A DNA stretch of 64,000 nucleotides from contig JAQSEB010000074.1 of the NCBI GenBank assembly GCA_030063045.1, positions 1 to 64,000 of the forward strand. Reading direction: 5' to 3'. Source of the stretch: Pratylenchus scribneri. Taxonomy: Eukaryota; Nematoda; Chromadorea; Rhabditida; Pratylenchidae. A model generated the notes under the pieces. It was not told where the DNA came from and did no database searches. It saw only the letters and a program-made list of their open reading frames with translations. Each line of letters begins with the position of its first letter. Position 1 is the first letter of the stretch. Below, one piece after another: positions 23,801 through 36,700 of the stretch. Both the position numbers and the translations under genes were made by a program.

Positions 23801-25176
23801 AGCCCCCTCTCTAATAGAATCTTATCCTCGAATTTAATGTACTATATCACTTGGCATGATGAACTTTTTTAAATTTTTTTTTTGTATTTCTTATTAGTAT
23901 CATTGGGATCCATAAAAAAGCTCTAAATTGTACAAATAAAGTCACCAGATAACGAGATAGACTCCAAATTTTGCCTTTTGGGCTTCAAAACTTACAAGCC
24001 CATGGGCTAGAGAAATTATTTTAATCATTTTTTTAACCCACAGGGGAAGCACTTCAATTGGCCGAAGATTTTGGCAAAATTGCAAATGACCCGCACAATG
24101 GATTCCCCCATCATCAATTGGCAGTGGAATTGAGTCGACGATCAATGTTGCATTCATCGCCGGAACAACGGAAACAAAAATTGGAGGATGTGAAGGGCAC
24201 AATGTTAGGGCAAAATTCTCATAAAATTTAATTATTTCATAATTTATTAGGGAATTGTTGCGATCGGCCATTTCCATTGTGGAACAATCCATTGGCCAGG
24301 AAACCCTTCAAATGGACACAACAATGTTTGGGCCAAATGTTGCCGATGACCATCAACAATTGACCCCACAAACGCTGGACCAATTTAAACGATTCGCAAG
24401 AGTGGAATTCATTTATAATTTCCCTAATCAATTTATAATGTTCTTCCCTTTTTCCCTTCAAAGTTGTCCCATTGTTTTGGCAATCGAGCAGTGCTAATTT
24501 GCTGGGAAACAATGCTCAAAGTTTTTGGCCATTTTGAACGAATTCATCAAAGCGGGGATGACACCGACAATGGACAATCATCATCGAGTGGATTTATGAC
24601 CGCCGGCACATCCCAACAACAAAATGATGAGCAAGTAAGGAATATCGGTATTTATCGGCTATCAGGGTTCGGATTTTTAACACCTCCAAAAATACATTCC
24701 CAAAATTGGTCATAAGATTTGAATACTAAAATAGATTTTTTCCATTGTTTACAATCAAATAATAAAAAAGAAACATTCTTTTTTTTAATCTGGACCGGAT
24801 AACTAAACCGATAATTACCTGAAATTGGGAGGGGTGGGGAGAGGGCAAGAAGATACTTATCGGTTTTCTGTGAGCAGATTTTGGGTCGTCAGGGGAAAGA
24901 TACGGTAACCCCTATGGGTCATTCGGTATAGGGGTTTGGGTCATGAAGGGATAGGATATCATTATCATTTCACATATGCGTATGTAACCCTAATCCTAAT
25001 CACCCTTAAGGGGGACCATTCATTTCTTATATCTGCCCACAGATAACCGAAAAGTATCTGCAAAAGGAATTTGAAATGAGAATACCTATTTAATTTAGAT
25101 GAGTGCAAATTCGCTGCTGGAATTGGTCAAGAACAAAATCAAGAACAACAGCAATCTTACATCGACAAACAATTGA
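20868..25176 (+). CDS. aptf: AP-2 (TFAP2) family transcription factor
   Basis: Seventeen exons (20868-20975, 21021-21167, 21215-21384, 21557-21758, 21810-21918, 21967-22109, 22158-22223, 22274-22308, 22360-22400, 22813-22950, 22997-23085, 23131-23255, 23297-23421, 24044-24203, 24251-24401, 24464-24634, 25099-25176) give 685 aa with all phases matching. The N-terminal about 400 aa are Gln/Asn/Ser-rich with an acidic stretch ([11 protein letters not shown]), as expected of an activation region. From residue 417 the AP-2 basic region and helix-span-helix follow: [48 protein letters not shown]-type KRKSSQVT, then [15 protein letters not shown]-2 binds GCC(N3)GGC as a dimer in the nucleus; in C. 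elegans aptf-1 is required for sleep-neuron function. The paralogue is not resolved. Intron 7 is GC-AG; introns 3, 13 and 16 carry MITEs. Confidence 0.95.
21427..21534. mobile_element. MITE-like palindromic element, family C copy 1
   Basis: In AP-2 intron 3. ACTGTATTTCTTCTATTAAT at the left is inverted as ATTAATAGAAGAAATACGGT at the right, with GGCCCGGGGC/GGCGGGGC inside. Confidence 0.82.
23755..24010. mobile_element. Degenerate family C-related element
   Basis: In AP-2 intron 13. GTATTTCTTATTAGTATCATTGGGATCC and the following TGTACAAA..AAGTC(A/T)CCAGATAACGA block align with 57890-57975 inside the family C copy near 58 kb; the left part has ATACCCG and TAAAGCCCCC resembling its left end. Ends are poorly kept. 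Confidence 0.55.
24647..24811. mobile_element. Short inverted-repeat element related to family A ends
   Basis: GGTATTTATCGGCTATCAGG at the left is roughly inverted as GACCGGATAACTAAACCGATAATTACC at the right, in AP-2 intron 16 just before family A copy 4. Confidence 0.5.
24850..25059. mobile_element. MITE-like element, family A copy 4
   Basis: In AP-2 intron 16. Ends AGATACTTATCGGTT and AACCGAAAAGTATCT are inverted; internal CCTATGGGTCATTCGGTATAG and CCCTAATCCTAATCACCC match the family. Confidence 0.87.
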
Positions 25177-25893
25177 ATTGGGAATGAATGAAGTGAGGAA
25201 TTAATGACAATTAAGACAATTGAAAATATTCAGATTTATTCATCATTTTATAAATTTATCCATTATTTTATGTGCCTTAATCCTCCCCTTGACTTCATTT
25301 ATTATAATTTCTTATTCTCATAATTTGTTATTATTTTTGTGTCTTCTTGATTTCTCATTTATTTCGAATTTTCTTTCAAACTTTCAATCATTGAATACTG
25401 ATTTAATATTTTTTTGAATAAAATTTGGCTGAAAAATTAATGTTTTTTCTAGATTTCTTAATCTTCTGTGGAAACTGGAAATAAGCTTAAAAAGTGCATT
25501 ATTGGCCTAAATTATTTCATTGAAAATAATCTAATATTTATTTACTTAAAAGATTAAAACATTTGAAAGAAAACACAAAAATTGCACGAGAATGAAATAA
25601 AGTGACTCGTTTTCTTTGTTTTTATTTTAGTTGAAGCTTTCAGGCCAGCGATTCAATTCTCTTCTTCATTTGCTTATAACCGGAACATGGCCATAAATTT
25701 AAACACATTTTTATCATCAAATTTTAAGGAGTGTCTTTGGAAAATGTGATTTAATCATTTTTATCAATGCATGGAAAAATTTATTTTTATTCAGAAAATC
25801 AAAATCATTCATATTTCGAAGAAAATTAAATTATTTTGGTGAAAAAAATGAATTTTCTCTCATATAATTTTTATTTGATTTTAAAGGAGTAAA
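25177..25893. other. Intergenic between AP-2 and glucosidase I
   Basis: AT-rich, both neighbours on plus strand, 717 bp apart. TTTTAAAG at 25879-25886, eight bases before the glucosidase ATG, could be a spliced-leader acceptor. No exon seen. Confidence 0.5.
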
Positions 25894-28800
25894 ATGTTAA
25901 TTTTCACTTTTCTTTTATTAATCCAATTCATCTTTTCATCATCAAATCCATTAAATTTTGATGGAATCAACCAAATTTCGGATCCAAGCCAAAAATCGAA
26001 TTTGCCATTGGCCGTCGATTCAACAATTTTCAATGAAGTTGGTCAAATTTAAATTTAATTAATATTTTATTTTTATATTAGACTTCTTGGTCCACTTATA
26101 GGCCTCAATGTTATTTTGGGTTCCTTCCTTAATTTTAAAATTTTATTCAATTTTTAATAAAATTTGAGTCTGAAAAATCGCCGCCCGGATTCGCCAATGT
26201 TCGGCATAATGTGGTATCAGCAAAGGGAAAAGTCACAACAAATTGGATTACGCCATTGGGCAATGCATGGTTTAAATTAAAATTAATTTGTGGTGAATAT
26301 ATTTGTGAAATTGCAGAAGACGACATTGTTTTTATGTGGCATAAACATAACGTAATATTAATGAAAATATTAAAAATGAATTAATTAATTAATATTTAAT
26401 TAATTAACTATTATTTTAAATATTATTAAAGGGACGCAGTTTTGGCTCTCAACAAATTGTGGACGATGATTTGGAAATGAGCACAGATTGGTGGGCAAAA
26501 TAAATTAATTAAAAATAAATTAATTAAAAAATATTAATTAAAAAATAATATATTTAAATTTAATTAATTAAAAATAAAAATAATTAACAATATTAAATTA
26601 ATTTTTAAAAAAATTAATTGAAAAAATAAATTAGCTAAAAATTAAATTAATTTAAAAAATATATTAATTAAAAGAATTAAATTAATTAAAAAATAAATTA
26701 ATTAAAAAATTAAATTATTTAAATATATCAATTAAAAAATTATTAAAAATTTTATTTAAATATATCAATTAAAAAATTATTAAAAATTATGTTAATTTAA
26801 AAATATATTTATTAAAAAATAAAAATAAATTAATTAATTAAAAAATATTAATAATTATTTAATTTTTGCGTTATAAACATTATTTTCATAGGTTCAATTT
26901 TGGTTGGAGTTCATGGATGACCCGACTAAATTTAACTCGTCCAAATTGGGAAAATGGACCCAAAGCAGTGATCCTATATTTTGCCTTGCAAGACATCGTC
27001 TCCTCCCTCGAAAACACTGAAAATTCATTTGACAAAAATGGGGAAATTAATTTTTTGAATGGACAAAGTCCGGCGATTGGTGGCAAATTTGCAATGAAAA
27101 TTCGAATGAAGGAAGAAAAAGTGGACATTTCAAAATTGGCCATGAATTTTGATCCATTTTTGGATATGGCCAAAATTGGAGAAATAATCAAATCAAAATT
27201 GAAAATGCAACCAAATGGAAATTATGCATTTGAAATCAACGAAAAAGGAGGAGAAAAGCCAAACTTTGTTGCATTGCAAATAAATATTAAAGGTGTGGAA
27301 ATTAAAATAAGGGATTTATTTAATTTTTATAAGAAGGCAATTTTTAACTAATTTTTTATTATTTTTATCCCAAAAGTTGAATTCCAGTAAATTAGAAACC
27401 GATTTTAGACTATACAAATCTTATTTATAGACCAATTTGTATTTCATTGAGACGCATCGAATGGTAAATAAAATATCAATAGAAATATGGTTTAAACGGT
27501 TTAACTCGCTGAATTTCGATTTAAACTAAGAAATGTATAAACAAAACGAATACAAATTTTTATAAGGTTTGTTGAGTCTAAAATCAGTTTTGATTTATAT
27601 TTATTAGAAGTCCAAAAATACTTTTTGGAGTAAAAAATGGGATAAAAAGAAATTTTATCATTTTTATAGGGAACAATGTTTTGGACATTTTATTCGAAAA
27701 GGAGGGCGATTTGGTGCCATCAAACTTTGAAAATGGATTCAAAGAGAAGGAGGCCATTTTCCAGACACAATTTGAGGCGGCATTTCTAATTTCCGTAAGA
27801 AATTATAAAATTTTTCTAATAATATTAAATCATTTCAGAAAAATTATCCACCAATTTATCATAAAATGGGCCAAGCCGCACTTTCCAATTTGCTTGGGGG
27901 CATTGGCGTTTGGCATGGGAATATGCGAATTCGTTCGGCCAAATTTGATCCTCCATTTTCCACCAAAGTTTATGGCCCAAATTCGCTCATTTCCGCTGTT
28001 CCATCGAGAACTGGTTTTCCCCGAGGCTTCCTCTGGGATGAGGTAAATTCATCCGGAACAGCCAAATTTGTCACCATATTTTAAATAATTCATCAAGGAA
28101 TGAACCAAATTAGATGATTTTAGTATCAGATTAAAGAACAGACTAATTTTTCAATTACCGTATATGCTCTTTTAATTCCCCATCCTCTATAATAATTCCT
28201 CCGCATTCATTTTGAGGACACATAGCTCCCTGCTCTCACAGGCACAGGGTGATTATTGCATTTTCTTAATTTCCTAAAACTATAAAATTCACTATATTTT
28301 GTTCAAAAATGTCCACAAATATAGGAATTAGAGATTAGACTTTTAATTTTCCTAATTTTGGCTAGTTCAAAATAATTTCCCATTGGAAATTAAAAGAGTA
28401 TATACGGTATTTAAAATCTGACAAATCTATAAATAAAATAATTTTTAAAATTGTCTATAATAATAATTATTTTATAGTTAAGTTGCCTGAGATCCTTAAT
28501 ATTTCTTGTACTACTATGGTTATGGTAATAAAATGAACGAATGAACTTTTTAATAAAATTTCTAAATGACCTTTACTATGGAACTTCGAATTTTTCATTT
28601 ATTCTTTTAAGTATATGTCCATCAATTCTGAACCAATTAAAGAAAATTTAAAATTATTTTATTAGATAGACAACAGTCTATTCATTAATTTGATTACAAA
28701 TCAGTGAAAGGTTCAGTCCTAAATTAGTTATTATAAACGGTGCCAAATTGAAGCCTACCGCAAAACAAAATCCATTAAAACATGTGAAAATATAAAATTA

Positions 28801-31069
28801 TTCCATTTAGGGTCATCACAATTTGCTAATTCATAAATTTGACCCATCATTGAGTTTGGAAATAATTGGCGCATATTTGGATTTAATGAACATTGATGGA
28901 TGGATTCCACGCGAAATTGCACTTGGTTCGGAGGCGGAGGCCAGAATTCCGGCAGATTTTATTACCCAAGAGGATTGGGTCGCAAATCCTCCAACATTTT
29001 TCCTGGTTTTGCGCGAATTCATGGCCAATGATGAGGTAAAGGAATTAATTAATATGCGGTGGAGAGATATTTTACGAATAATATTTAATGATGGAAAGAA
29101 ATTGAAATATGTCGAAAAAAGAAAGTACATAATAGAATTATAATGTTTACTTAAAAGGTTTGTTCTAGTCTTCCAAACTTTTAATACCTTGTGGGTGATA
29201 AACCATTCAAATGTTTTTTCAATTTTGTTTTAAGAATAATTAAAATTGATTAAACTTATGCAAAATTATTATTAAACGATTCACATTGAAGCGTTCTATC
29301 AAATGATAGTAAATTTAAGGCTCTAGATTTTAGGAAAAATCACCAAATAATTTGTCTTTTCGATAATTTCAATACTCTTTTTCACTATTTTTAGTATTTT
29401 TTCACAAATTTAAATTTTTCAATATTTAATTTAGAGGACACAACAATATTCTGTCCAATTGAAGCGATTATATCCAAGGATGAAACAATTGTACATTTGG
29501 CTTCGGGAAAGTCAAAAAGGACCATTGTTGGGCACTTTTCGATGGCATGGCCGAAATGGGACCACCAAATTAATGTTGAACCCGGGGGCGCTGGACAGTG
29601 GATTGGATGATTATCCTCGGGCCTCACATCCAACCGAAGGGGAATATCACATTGATTTGTTGGCTTGGATGGCAATGGCCTCATCCGTGTTGGAAAATTT
29701 GGCAGAATTTGCAGAGGATGTGGAATTTTTGCCAAAAATTAGGAAAGAGGCCGCCCATTTGAATGATATTGGCCAAATGGACAAATTGCATTGGTCCGAA
29801 AGGGCACAACAATATTGCGATTTTGGATTGCATAGGTTAGTGGAAATGAAATTGAGGGATAAAATTAGGAATGAGACAGTATAGGTTAGAAATAAAGAGA
29901 ATTAGTATATGTTAAGTTCCCGGATCATTTTATATTTTATTTATATCTTTTTATTAGGCATGAAATTAATAACTATAAAAATCATATAAAAACATATGTT
30001 ATTATTTTGATTTTAGCCAAAATTTTATGAAAAAAAACTATATAGAATTTTGCCAATAAATCTGCAAATATCTAACATTTTCCAATGTCTTTATTGATAT
30101 TCAATTTGTAACTAAATAATACATATGAAAATTGATGCAATTTAAAACTGAAATTGCGAATTTTTACCCAAAAAACCGAAATTAGGAGAAACCGAAAGAC
30201 ATTTTTTAAATATCAAAAACCGAATTTTCAAACCGACATTCGAAAAACCGACTCTGTACTACTCATAAAAATTTCCTTTATACATTCATACAGACGCCTT
30301 TAACACTATCCACATGATATCATTTTATTCAATTATTGTACAATAAAATTTGGAGATTAGAGATATAAGTAAATTGGCATTAAATAAATTAATATGAATT
30401 TACAGTGACGCAGTGGATTTGGTCGAAATGAAAGTTGGAGGTGAAAATTTATTGGTCAGACGCGTTTTGCTGGAACCAGAATACAAATTGGTGGAAAATG
30501 TGAATGGCTATGCAAATTTATTCCCTCTTCTGATACTAATTTTGCCCGCAAATTCGCCAAGACTGGCCAAATTGTTGGAGCATATGGCCGATCCACAACA
30601 ACTTTGGACGCCATTTGGCCTTAGATCAATTTCCACATGGTCCCCATATTATGGAAGTTGGAATGACAAATTCGCTGCGCCATATTGGCGGGGACCAATT
30701 TGGATTAATCTGTGAGAAATTTAACAAAGTATTTTTTCCCACTGACCATACAATTGTCTTATGATTTAAAATCATTTTAATCCAATTTAATTAAAATTAC
30801 TGAATATAATAATTTGTGTGTTTTTCAGCAATTATTATGCAATCACTGCTCTCAAACATTATTCATCATTGAAAGGACCATATCAGGAGGAAAGTGCCAG
30901 ATTATATGCGGAATTGCGCACAAATTTGCTGAAGAATATGGCCGATCAATATGCAAAAACGGGATTTATATGGGAACATTATAATGATTTGGATGGACAC
31001 GGAGGTGGCAATCATCCATTCACGGGATGGAGTGCACTTGTTTTGGCCATTTTAGCAGAGAATTATTGA
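25894..31069 (+). CDS. mogs-1: Mannosyl-oligosaccharide glucosidase (ER glucosidase I, GH63)
   Basis: Twelve exons (25894-26037, 26082-26119, 26169-26269, 26317-26351, 26432-26490, 26892-27292, 27670-27794, 27839-28042, 28811-29035, 29435-29835, 30406-30711, 30829-31069) give 759 aa, all phases consistent. The enzyme removes the terminal alpha-1,2 glucose from the N-glycan precursor in the ER lumen. The N-terminus is a hydrophobic signal/anchor (MLIFTFLLLIQFIF). GH63 landmarks in order: SWSTYRPQCYFG near the start of the beta-sandwich domain; PSRTGFPRGFLWDEGHHN; DPSLSLEIIGAYLDLMNIDG; ANPPTFFL; HGRNGTTKLMLNPGALDSG-LDDYPRASHPTE, containing the conserved Asp pair; WTPFGLRS; YWRGPIWINLNYYA; and GFIWEHYNDLDG with the Glu expected as base. 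All look intact. Introns 6, 8 and 10 are long and carry repeat DNA. Confidence 0.97.
26500..26870. repeat. AT-only low-complexity tract
   Basis: Most of glucosidase intron 5 is built from TTAATTAAAAAATA-type words, practically without G or C. Confidence 0.85.
27381..27610. mobile_element. MITE-like element, family D copy 2
   Basis: In glucosidase intron 6. Ends TTAGAAACCGATTTTAGAC and GTCTAAAATCAGTTTTGATT are inverted; contains CATTGAGACGCATCGAATGG and GGTTTAAACGGTTTAACTCG like the other copies, but inner part in the opposite order. Confidence 0.82.
28085..28748. mobile_element. MITE-like element, family H copy 2, interrupted
   Basis: In glucosidase intron 8. Left arm (28085-28150, CATCAAGGAATGAACC, ATCAGATTAAAGAACAGACT) and right arm (about 28668-28748, AGTCTATTCATTAATTTGAT, CTAAATTAGTTATTATAAAC) are inverted and match family H copy 1 at 1052-1310. 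A family C element lies inside. Confidence 0.65.
28154..28409. mobile_element. MITE-like element, family C copy 2 (nested)
   Basis: ATTACCGTATATGCTCTTTT at 28154 is inverted as AAAAGAGTATATACGGTA ending 28409. It sits between the two arms of a family H element, so it inserted later. Confidence 0.82.
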
Positions 31070-32839
31070 GAATTTGACTAATTAAGACATTTCCATTTAT
31101 GTATTTCAATGATTTCATTAATAATTTACGGAAAATGCTCCACAAATTTCATCCAAATTCAAATTATTCGATAAAAATTCATCTATTTGTCACATATTTT
31201 GCTATATAGTTTGCCATTTTAGTTGAAAATTATTGAGAAATGTTTAAAAGAATAATTTTTTGATCCGTCTTTGCATTTTATAAACAAGAAGTAAAAGATT
31301 TTATGATAAATGGAGGATTATTTTAATCTTTATTTAAATTCATGTTATTCAATTATCTAAAAATGTATCAATTTACCACTTATATTGTTTTGGCCATTTA
31401 AGCTGAGAATTATTAAATTTTAATGAACAATTTTTTAGGCATTTTCATTTTCGTATTTTAGTAACAGAAATCATTTTAATTAAAATTTTATGGAAAATGC
31501 TTTGATTATTTAAATCCAATTCATTTAAATTATAATTATTCAATTATTAAAAATTCATAAATTTATCAAATTCCATCATTCCATTTTTCATATTCTCATT
31601 TCTTATTGTGGGGGCATGAGGCATGTACCAAATAATCCACGAGTTGGCCAAAAGAGCACCGAATGGAGGTGGTGGAGGACATGAAAAAGTCATTCTAATC
31701 GAATTAATTTTTTCCTATGCTGTTTATGAATTTTGATTAGTCATTTTCATTTTTCCTTGAAAAAAACGAATGTTCAACAATTCTAACAGACTTGATCAAT
31801 GAAATTGCAAAAGATATGGAAGCATAAAGCGATTATAATTATAAAATATAAATTGGAAGAATAATTAAATTTAAATATATTAAAATTTGAAGGAGAAATA
31901 TAAACCTATAAACTAGAATTATTTAAATTTTCATGACAAAGAATGAGATTAGATTTTGAAGGAAATTTAATGATGATAAAATGAAATTGTGAAAATCAAA
32001 ATGGTTAAAAAATAATGAATTATTTCAGATTATATTCAATATATCAAATTAAAATTATTGTCTTTAATGAATATGTTATTATTTTATTTATAATATGTCT
32101 TGAATAAAATGCAATAAAAATGATTTAAATTTTTCGATATGGCATATTTTTTAATTTTCGAATAAAGATTGAAAAAAATCCGAATTTAGGCACCAAATTT
32201 AAGTTGCAAAAATGTTATTACAATTCTGAATTGTGAACTCTGTGATCCCTAAATGTAAGAAGGGAGAATGAGCAACAGTTTAGGACCTTTGCCAGACCAA
32301 AGCAGTGGGCAAAATTATCGTGAAATTTGTTGAATTTGAAAAAGCCCAGCCCAGCAATAGAGTTGGAATTGGAGCTGAAACTAATAGCCTAATCATTGGC
32401 AAAGAGGTTGAGCAATTCAATTGTGCATGCACATTCATAATGGGGGGGGGGGGGGGGGGGGGAATGTTAGATGAATAAATCACGGGAAATGTTGATTTCG
32501 TAGAGGCTGGTGGCGGCTGACATTCTTTCATTTTGTGATTTTTTTTGTTCTTATTTAGGCAGAATTTAATTCAATTTTCACCATTCAAAAATTTCTTCCA
32601 TTCGCCATTCACAAAATTTTTTATTCAAGATTGGCTTTTTTGATTACTCTATGTATTTCACTCACTCAGGAATTGCTCAAAAAATATAAGCCTTATTTTT
32701 TAACACTTTTCCATTTCCATCATAAAAATTAAAACTCCCAGTCAAATTTGTAAAAAGATTCTTTTTTAAATTTTATGATTGTTTTTTATATTTGTGCTTT
32801 CAATTTTAGATACCATTCCATTCATATATTCCAATTCCA
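31070..32839. other. Intergenic, no gene seen
   Basis: AT-rich 1.8 kb between the glucosidase and the small secreted protein. Contains a 21-base G run (32442-32462). A TTTCAATTTTAG motif ending at 32810 is a plausible spliced-leader acceptor for the downstream gene. The open stretch at 32280-32531 (minus) crosses the G run and is not credible. Confidence 0.5.
32442..32462 (+). repeat. 21-base G homopolymer
   Basis: Uninterrupted G run, potential G-quadruplex and likely length-variable between individuals or reads. Confidence 0.9.
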
Positions 32840-33421
32840 ATGCTCTTCCCAATCATTCTCTTGATCTTGGCCGTGCATTTTGCTGGCGGTATCCCGCAAG
32901 TTGGCCAAGTGGATCCGAGCCTTATCGACCTTGAAGAGGAACATTGCAAATCTTCTGATTGCCCTCCATTTCAACCACCACCAAACTCGGTCATTTTATT
33001 TAATTACGCCAAAAATTGAATTTTTAAATGATTTTTTTGAGCAAAAAAAAAGAAATTTTTCCGGTGAAAAATCATGACATTATTTTGGTTAAAATTGAGT
33101 TTTATTTCGGAAAATTTAAAATATTCTCTTGATTTTTGAGTAAAATTTTTCATTTATTTTTGATTTTTAAATTATAATTGTCAAATTTCACTTTAATACT
33201 TAATTGAATTTATAAAATAAAATCCAAATTGTCTTAAACATATCTAACAATTAATTTTTTTATAGTTTGGTCTAACAAAAGGTTGCGCTAAGTCCTCTTC
33301 GGAATCAATTATCCGAGGCCGTCAATGCGGCTACATTTGGGAGCAATGCGAGTCCACCGAAACTGGACAAGTTTGCGGACAAAAAGCAACATTTGGCCGA
33401 AAGCAGTGCAAATGCGATTGA
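32840..33421 (+). CDS. Small secreted cysteine-rich protein
   Basis: Two exons (32840-32989, 33266-33421) give 101 aa. Signal peptide MLFPIILLILAVHFAGG, then an acidic segment and a mature part with eight cysteines (HCKSSDC, GCAKSS, QCGYIWEQC, VCGQK, QCKCD), ending at the last Cys-Asp. The even count suggests four disulphides. A poly-A signal AATAAA follows the stop at 33425. No family recognised; small Cys-rich secreted proteins of this kind include parasitism effectors and defence peptides in nematodes, but nothing in the sequence decides this. It is convergent with the 391-aa gene, 3' ends 369 bp apart. Confidence 0.75.
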
Positions 33422-33790
33422 GCCAATAAAATTCGTTGGAAACAAAAAAGAATTGTGAAGATGTTGAAAGAAAATAAATTCATTGATAAAATTGAATAAA
33501 TTTTGATTCGCTGATAAATGTTGGACATTTTTTTGTTCAAGATCGAGGGTAGACTACAACGACCAAATCACACCCTTATTGGATATTTAATATTATTCTG
33601 TAAAAATATTTCGGTTGCCACTTTTTGACCGCAATGAGGTCCATCATCCATGATAATATTTCTGCTGGCCATTTAAAAATTTTTTGATGAAAAGGAATGT
33701 TTATTTTTAAAATTTCCTGTGAAAATATTCGAATTGATAGATTTGAAGTTTCATGTTTCCATCATCATTTAATTTAATAACACAATGTCC
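33422..33790. other. Convergent 3' intergenic region
   Basis: Holds the 3' UTR of the small secreted protein (AATAAA at 33425) and of the 391-aa gene from the other side. No exon seen. Confidence 0.5.
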
Positions 33791-36700
33791 TTATTGCTTC
33801 ATAAGTGGGACACAAATTGTGTTGGCCTCATATAATAAGTTTTTTGCAAAATCACTGAAATTGTCTGCGGCTGAAAAAGGATGTGATATTTGGTTTCCAC
33901 TTTAGAAATTAGTATTCCTCAGTTTACTTTTAATCAAACACTAAATATAAAGTCTATAGATAAAACCAAGTACCCAAATTTTTTCTTATGACCAAGTTTT
34001 TTTGTAAATTAATATTACTTCATTTAAATAAAAAATTATAAAATAAAAGAATAATTCACCCTTTTTATAATTATTGATTTTGTTTGCAAATTCAGTTGAA
34101 GTAAATAATTGCATTGAAATGGAAAGGCAATCTATGAAAGAATTTAATTTATTTTAAATTACTTAAATTATAGAAAAAGAAAAATAAATTCAATTTAAAT
34201 ATTTACCATTTTCTGTAAAATCAATGAATGGAAAATCCTGCGGCAATTGATTCCCTATATTTTTATGATTGGAATTCTGTTGAAGAATTGCTGCTATTGA
34301 CAATTCCTCTTCGAATTTTATTGAAATGACATGCCCTTCATGTATTAGCCAAAAAGCGCTTACTATAAATTAATTTTTTTTCATAAAAAATATAAATTAA
34401 ATAAAACAAACTGTTTAAATTTGAAGCAGCTTTCTTGATAGAATAACAATCAGTAAAAATCAAACCATTTTTAATGTTTTTACATTGGCTCACAACAGAC
34501 CAATGTATAAGCTTAATAATTTCTAATTTTAGACATTCTTTGCTTATGTTCCCAAAAATTCAGCCGTTCTCAAATTGTGATTCCAAAGACTTTATGTATT
34601 TAAAAAATAAACTTTATTGCCAAAAAAATCGGCATTTTTAGGGCTATAAACTCCGAGCTCTAGCATTAACTCCAATCTAGCACAAAATCTTAGTTTAATA
34701 ATAAATAAAAATGTCGTATATAGCCTCAAAAAATTACATTTTTTGTAAATTCTTAAGTTATCATAGCCTAAATCTGAAATATTAATAAATTTTTGCACAA
34801 TAAAAATACCATTTTAATTTTTGCAAAACCATTTATCATCAAACGTGGCAATACACGTGTAATATTACTCAAGGGCATTTGTGCAAATGTGATTGATGAT
34901 GATGACAAATTATTTTGAAAAGAAGTCTCATCAGAAGCATCAGTTTCATTAAAACCAGAATAATCAAATTTCGCGATCCAATAAACAATATCCCGAGGCA
35001 ATATCGATGGTATGTAAGCAATGATCTAAAATTTAAATATATTTTTAATACAAAGGACTCCTAACTAAACAACTCAAGTTAACTCGATTTTTATAAATTA
35101 GACCCGAGATTTTTTCCCATATAAATTAATTATTAAAAGTCAATCGCCGATATTAAATGACCCATTAAAAAATAATCCAATTTTATATACTAAATTCGGT
35201 TGAGAAGTACTCTACTCACCTCGTTTTTTGCATGCAAAATTAATGTTTTTCCTACTAAACCGCGTTCTTCCGTTCCTTGAATGCCCGCCGATGCTGGAAT
35301 ATGCACATTGGCAGCATAAACTATTTCTGATGTATTAAGCAAGCACTAAAAATTGAAAATATTTTTTGACATGAATTAAACTTGGGTTTGGGATTGGGAG
35401 ATAGGAAGGGGGAAAGAAAAAATGAAAGTTGGATTCACAATACACATTTCAGGCTAGGTTTAGATTCTAAGTATCCACAAAATAAATGAATCTCCTTATA
35501 AATAACCATGAATAAATAAATTTGCCAACCAAATATTTAAATCATTCAAATACATATATTATACTAATTTTAATTGAACCAAAATTGGACTATTCAGCAA
35601 ATTATTTTTTGATTTTTTAAGTTTGCATGGTTTTTTTTTTTGACATTAGAGCCAAAAAGCACAAGAGAATAAAAATAAAAATCAATTAAATTCTCTATAT
35701 GGAGGAGCTAGTAAAAAAAACATAAATTTATAGGATTAAAATGTTTTCTTTAGGTTTTAATATATCACCTTTCTAATATCAGATACATTACAAAATTGAT
35801 CATCAACAACAATTCGTCCATCTCCATGTTTGACACTAAAAATTCGATTAAGCCACTTTTTTACTTGGACTTCGTTAGCATTTTTATATTCAATGGAAAA
35901 AAAGCGTCGGCCTTCCCAACAGAAACTGATAAAATTGTTGCAGAATTAATTTTGGGATACTAATATTTTTTATTTAATTACCTAAAAATCTTACATTTTA
36001 CTCAAACTTATTCTCAAAAAATCAACATTTTTAAGCCATAAAACTCGATCAAATTTTAATTCAAATTCATTTTTAAACTTATCCTAATAAACCTTAATTC
36101 TTTATAAATCAAATAAATCTAATAAAACGCTAATATTTTTATATGATAATCAAGTATATTGTCGCAAAATGCCGTCGATTTTTAAAAATAAATTTGTCGA
36201 AAATTTAAATTTATCGCTAAATCAGTAATTTCTTAATAAAACAGTTAATTTGTTCTTTGCTTTATTAAAGTTTATAAAATTAGAAAAAATATTTCATTTA
36301 AATTTTATGTTTTTATTCAGTAAAATAATTCAATTCAAATTCTTAAAGCAAATTTAGTGCAATAAAAAGAATAAATTTTCTGATGAAAAATTGTTTTTTT
36401 TAAAAATATTGAACTCCTCAAAGATTCAATTATTAAAAAGATGCAAATTGTAATTGTTATCCCACTACAAAATATTAAATTACAATAAATTACCAGGGTA
36501 AGGAATTCGAAAATGTAAATGTGGCATTGATATGATCATCCAAACATGCGATCGAGGAAATGTTGATAAAATAGTTGATAAAATAAAATTTCTTCCAATT
36601 TGCCATTGCCCCTTTTGATGAATCGAGAAGCATGTTGCCGCGTATTATCTAGAAAAATTACTCGAAAAATCTCATTCATTGGAATATGAAAATTTTTGTA

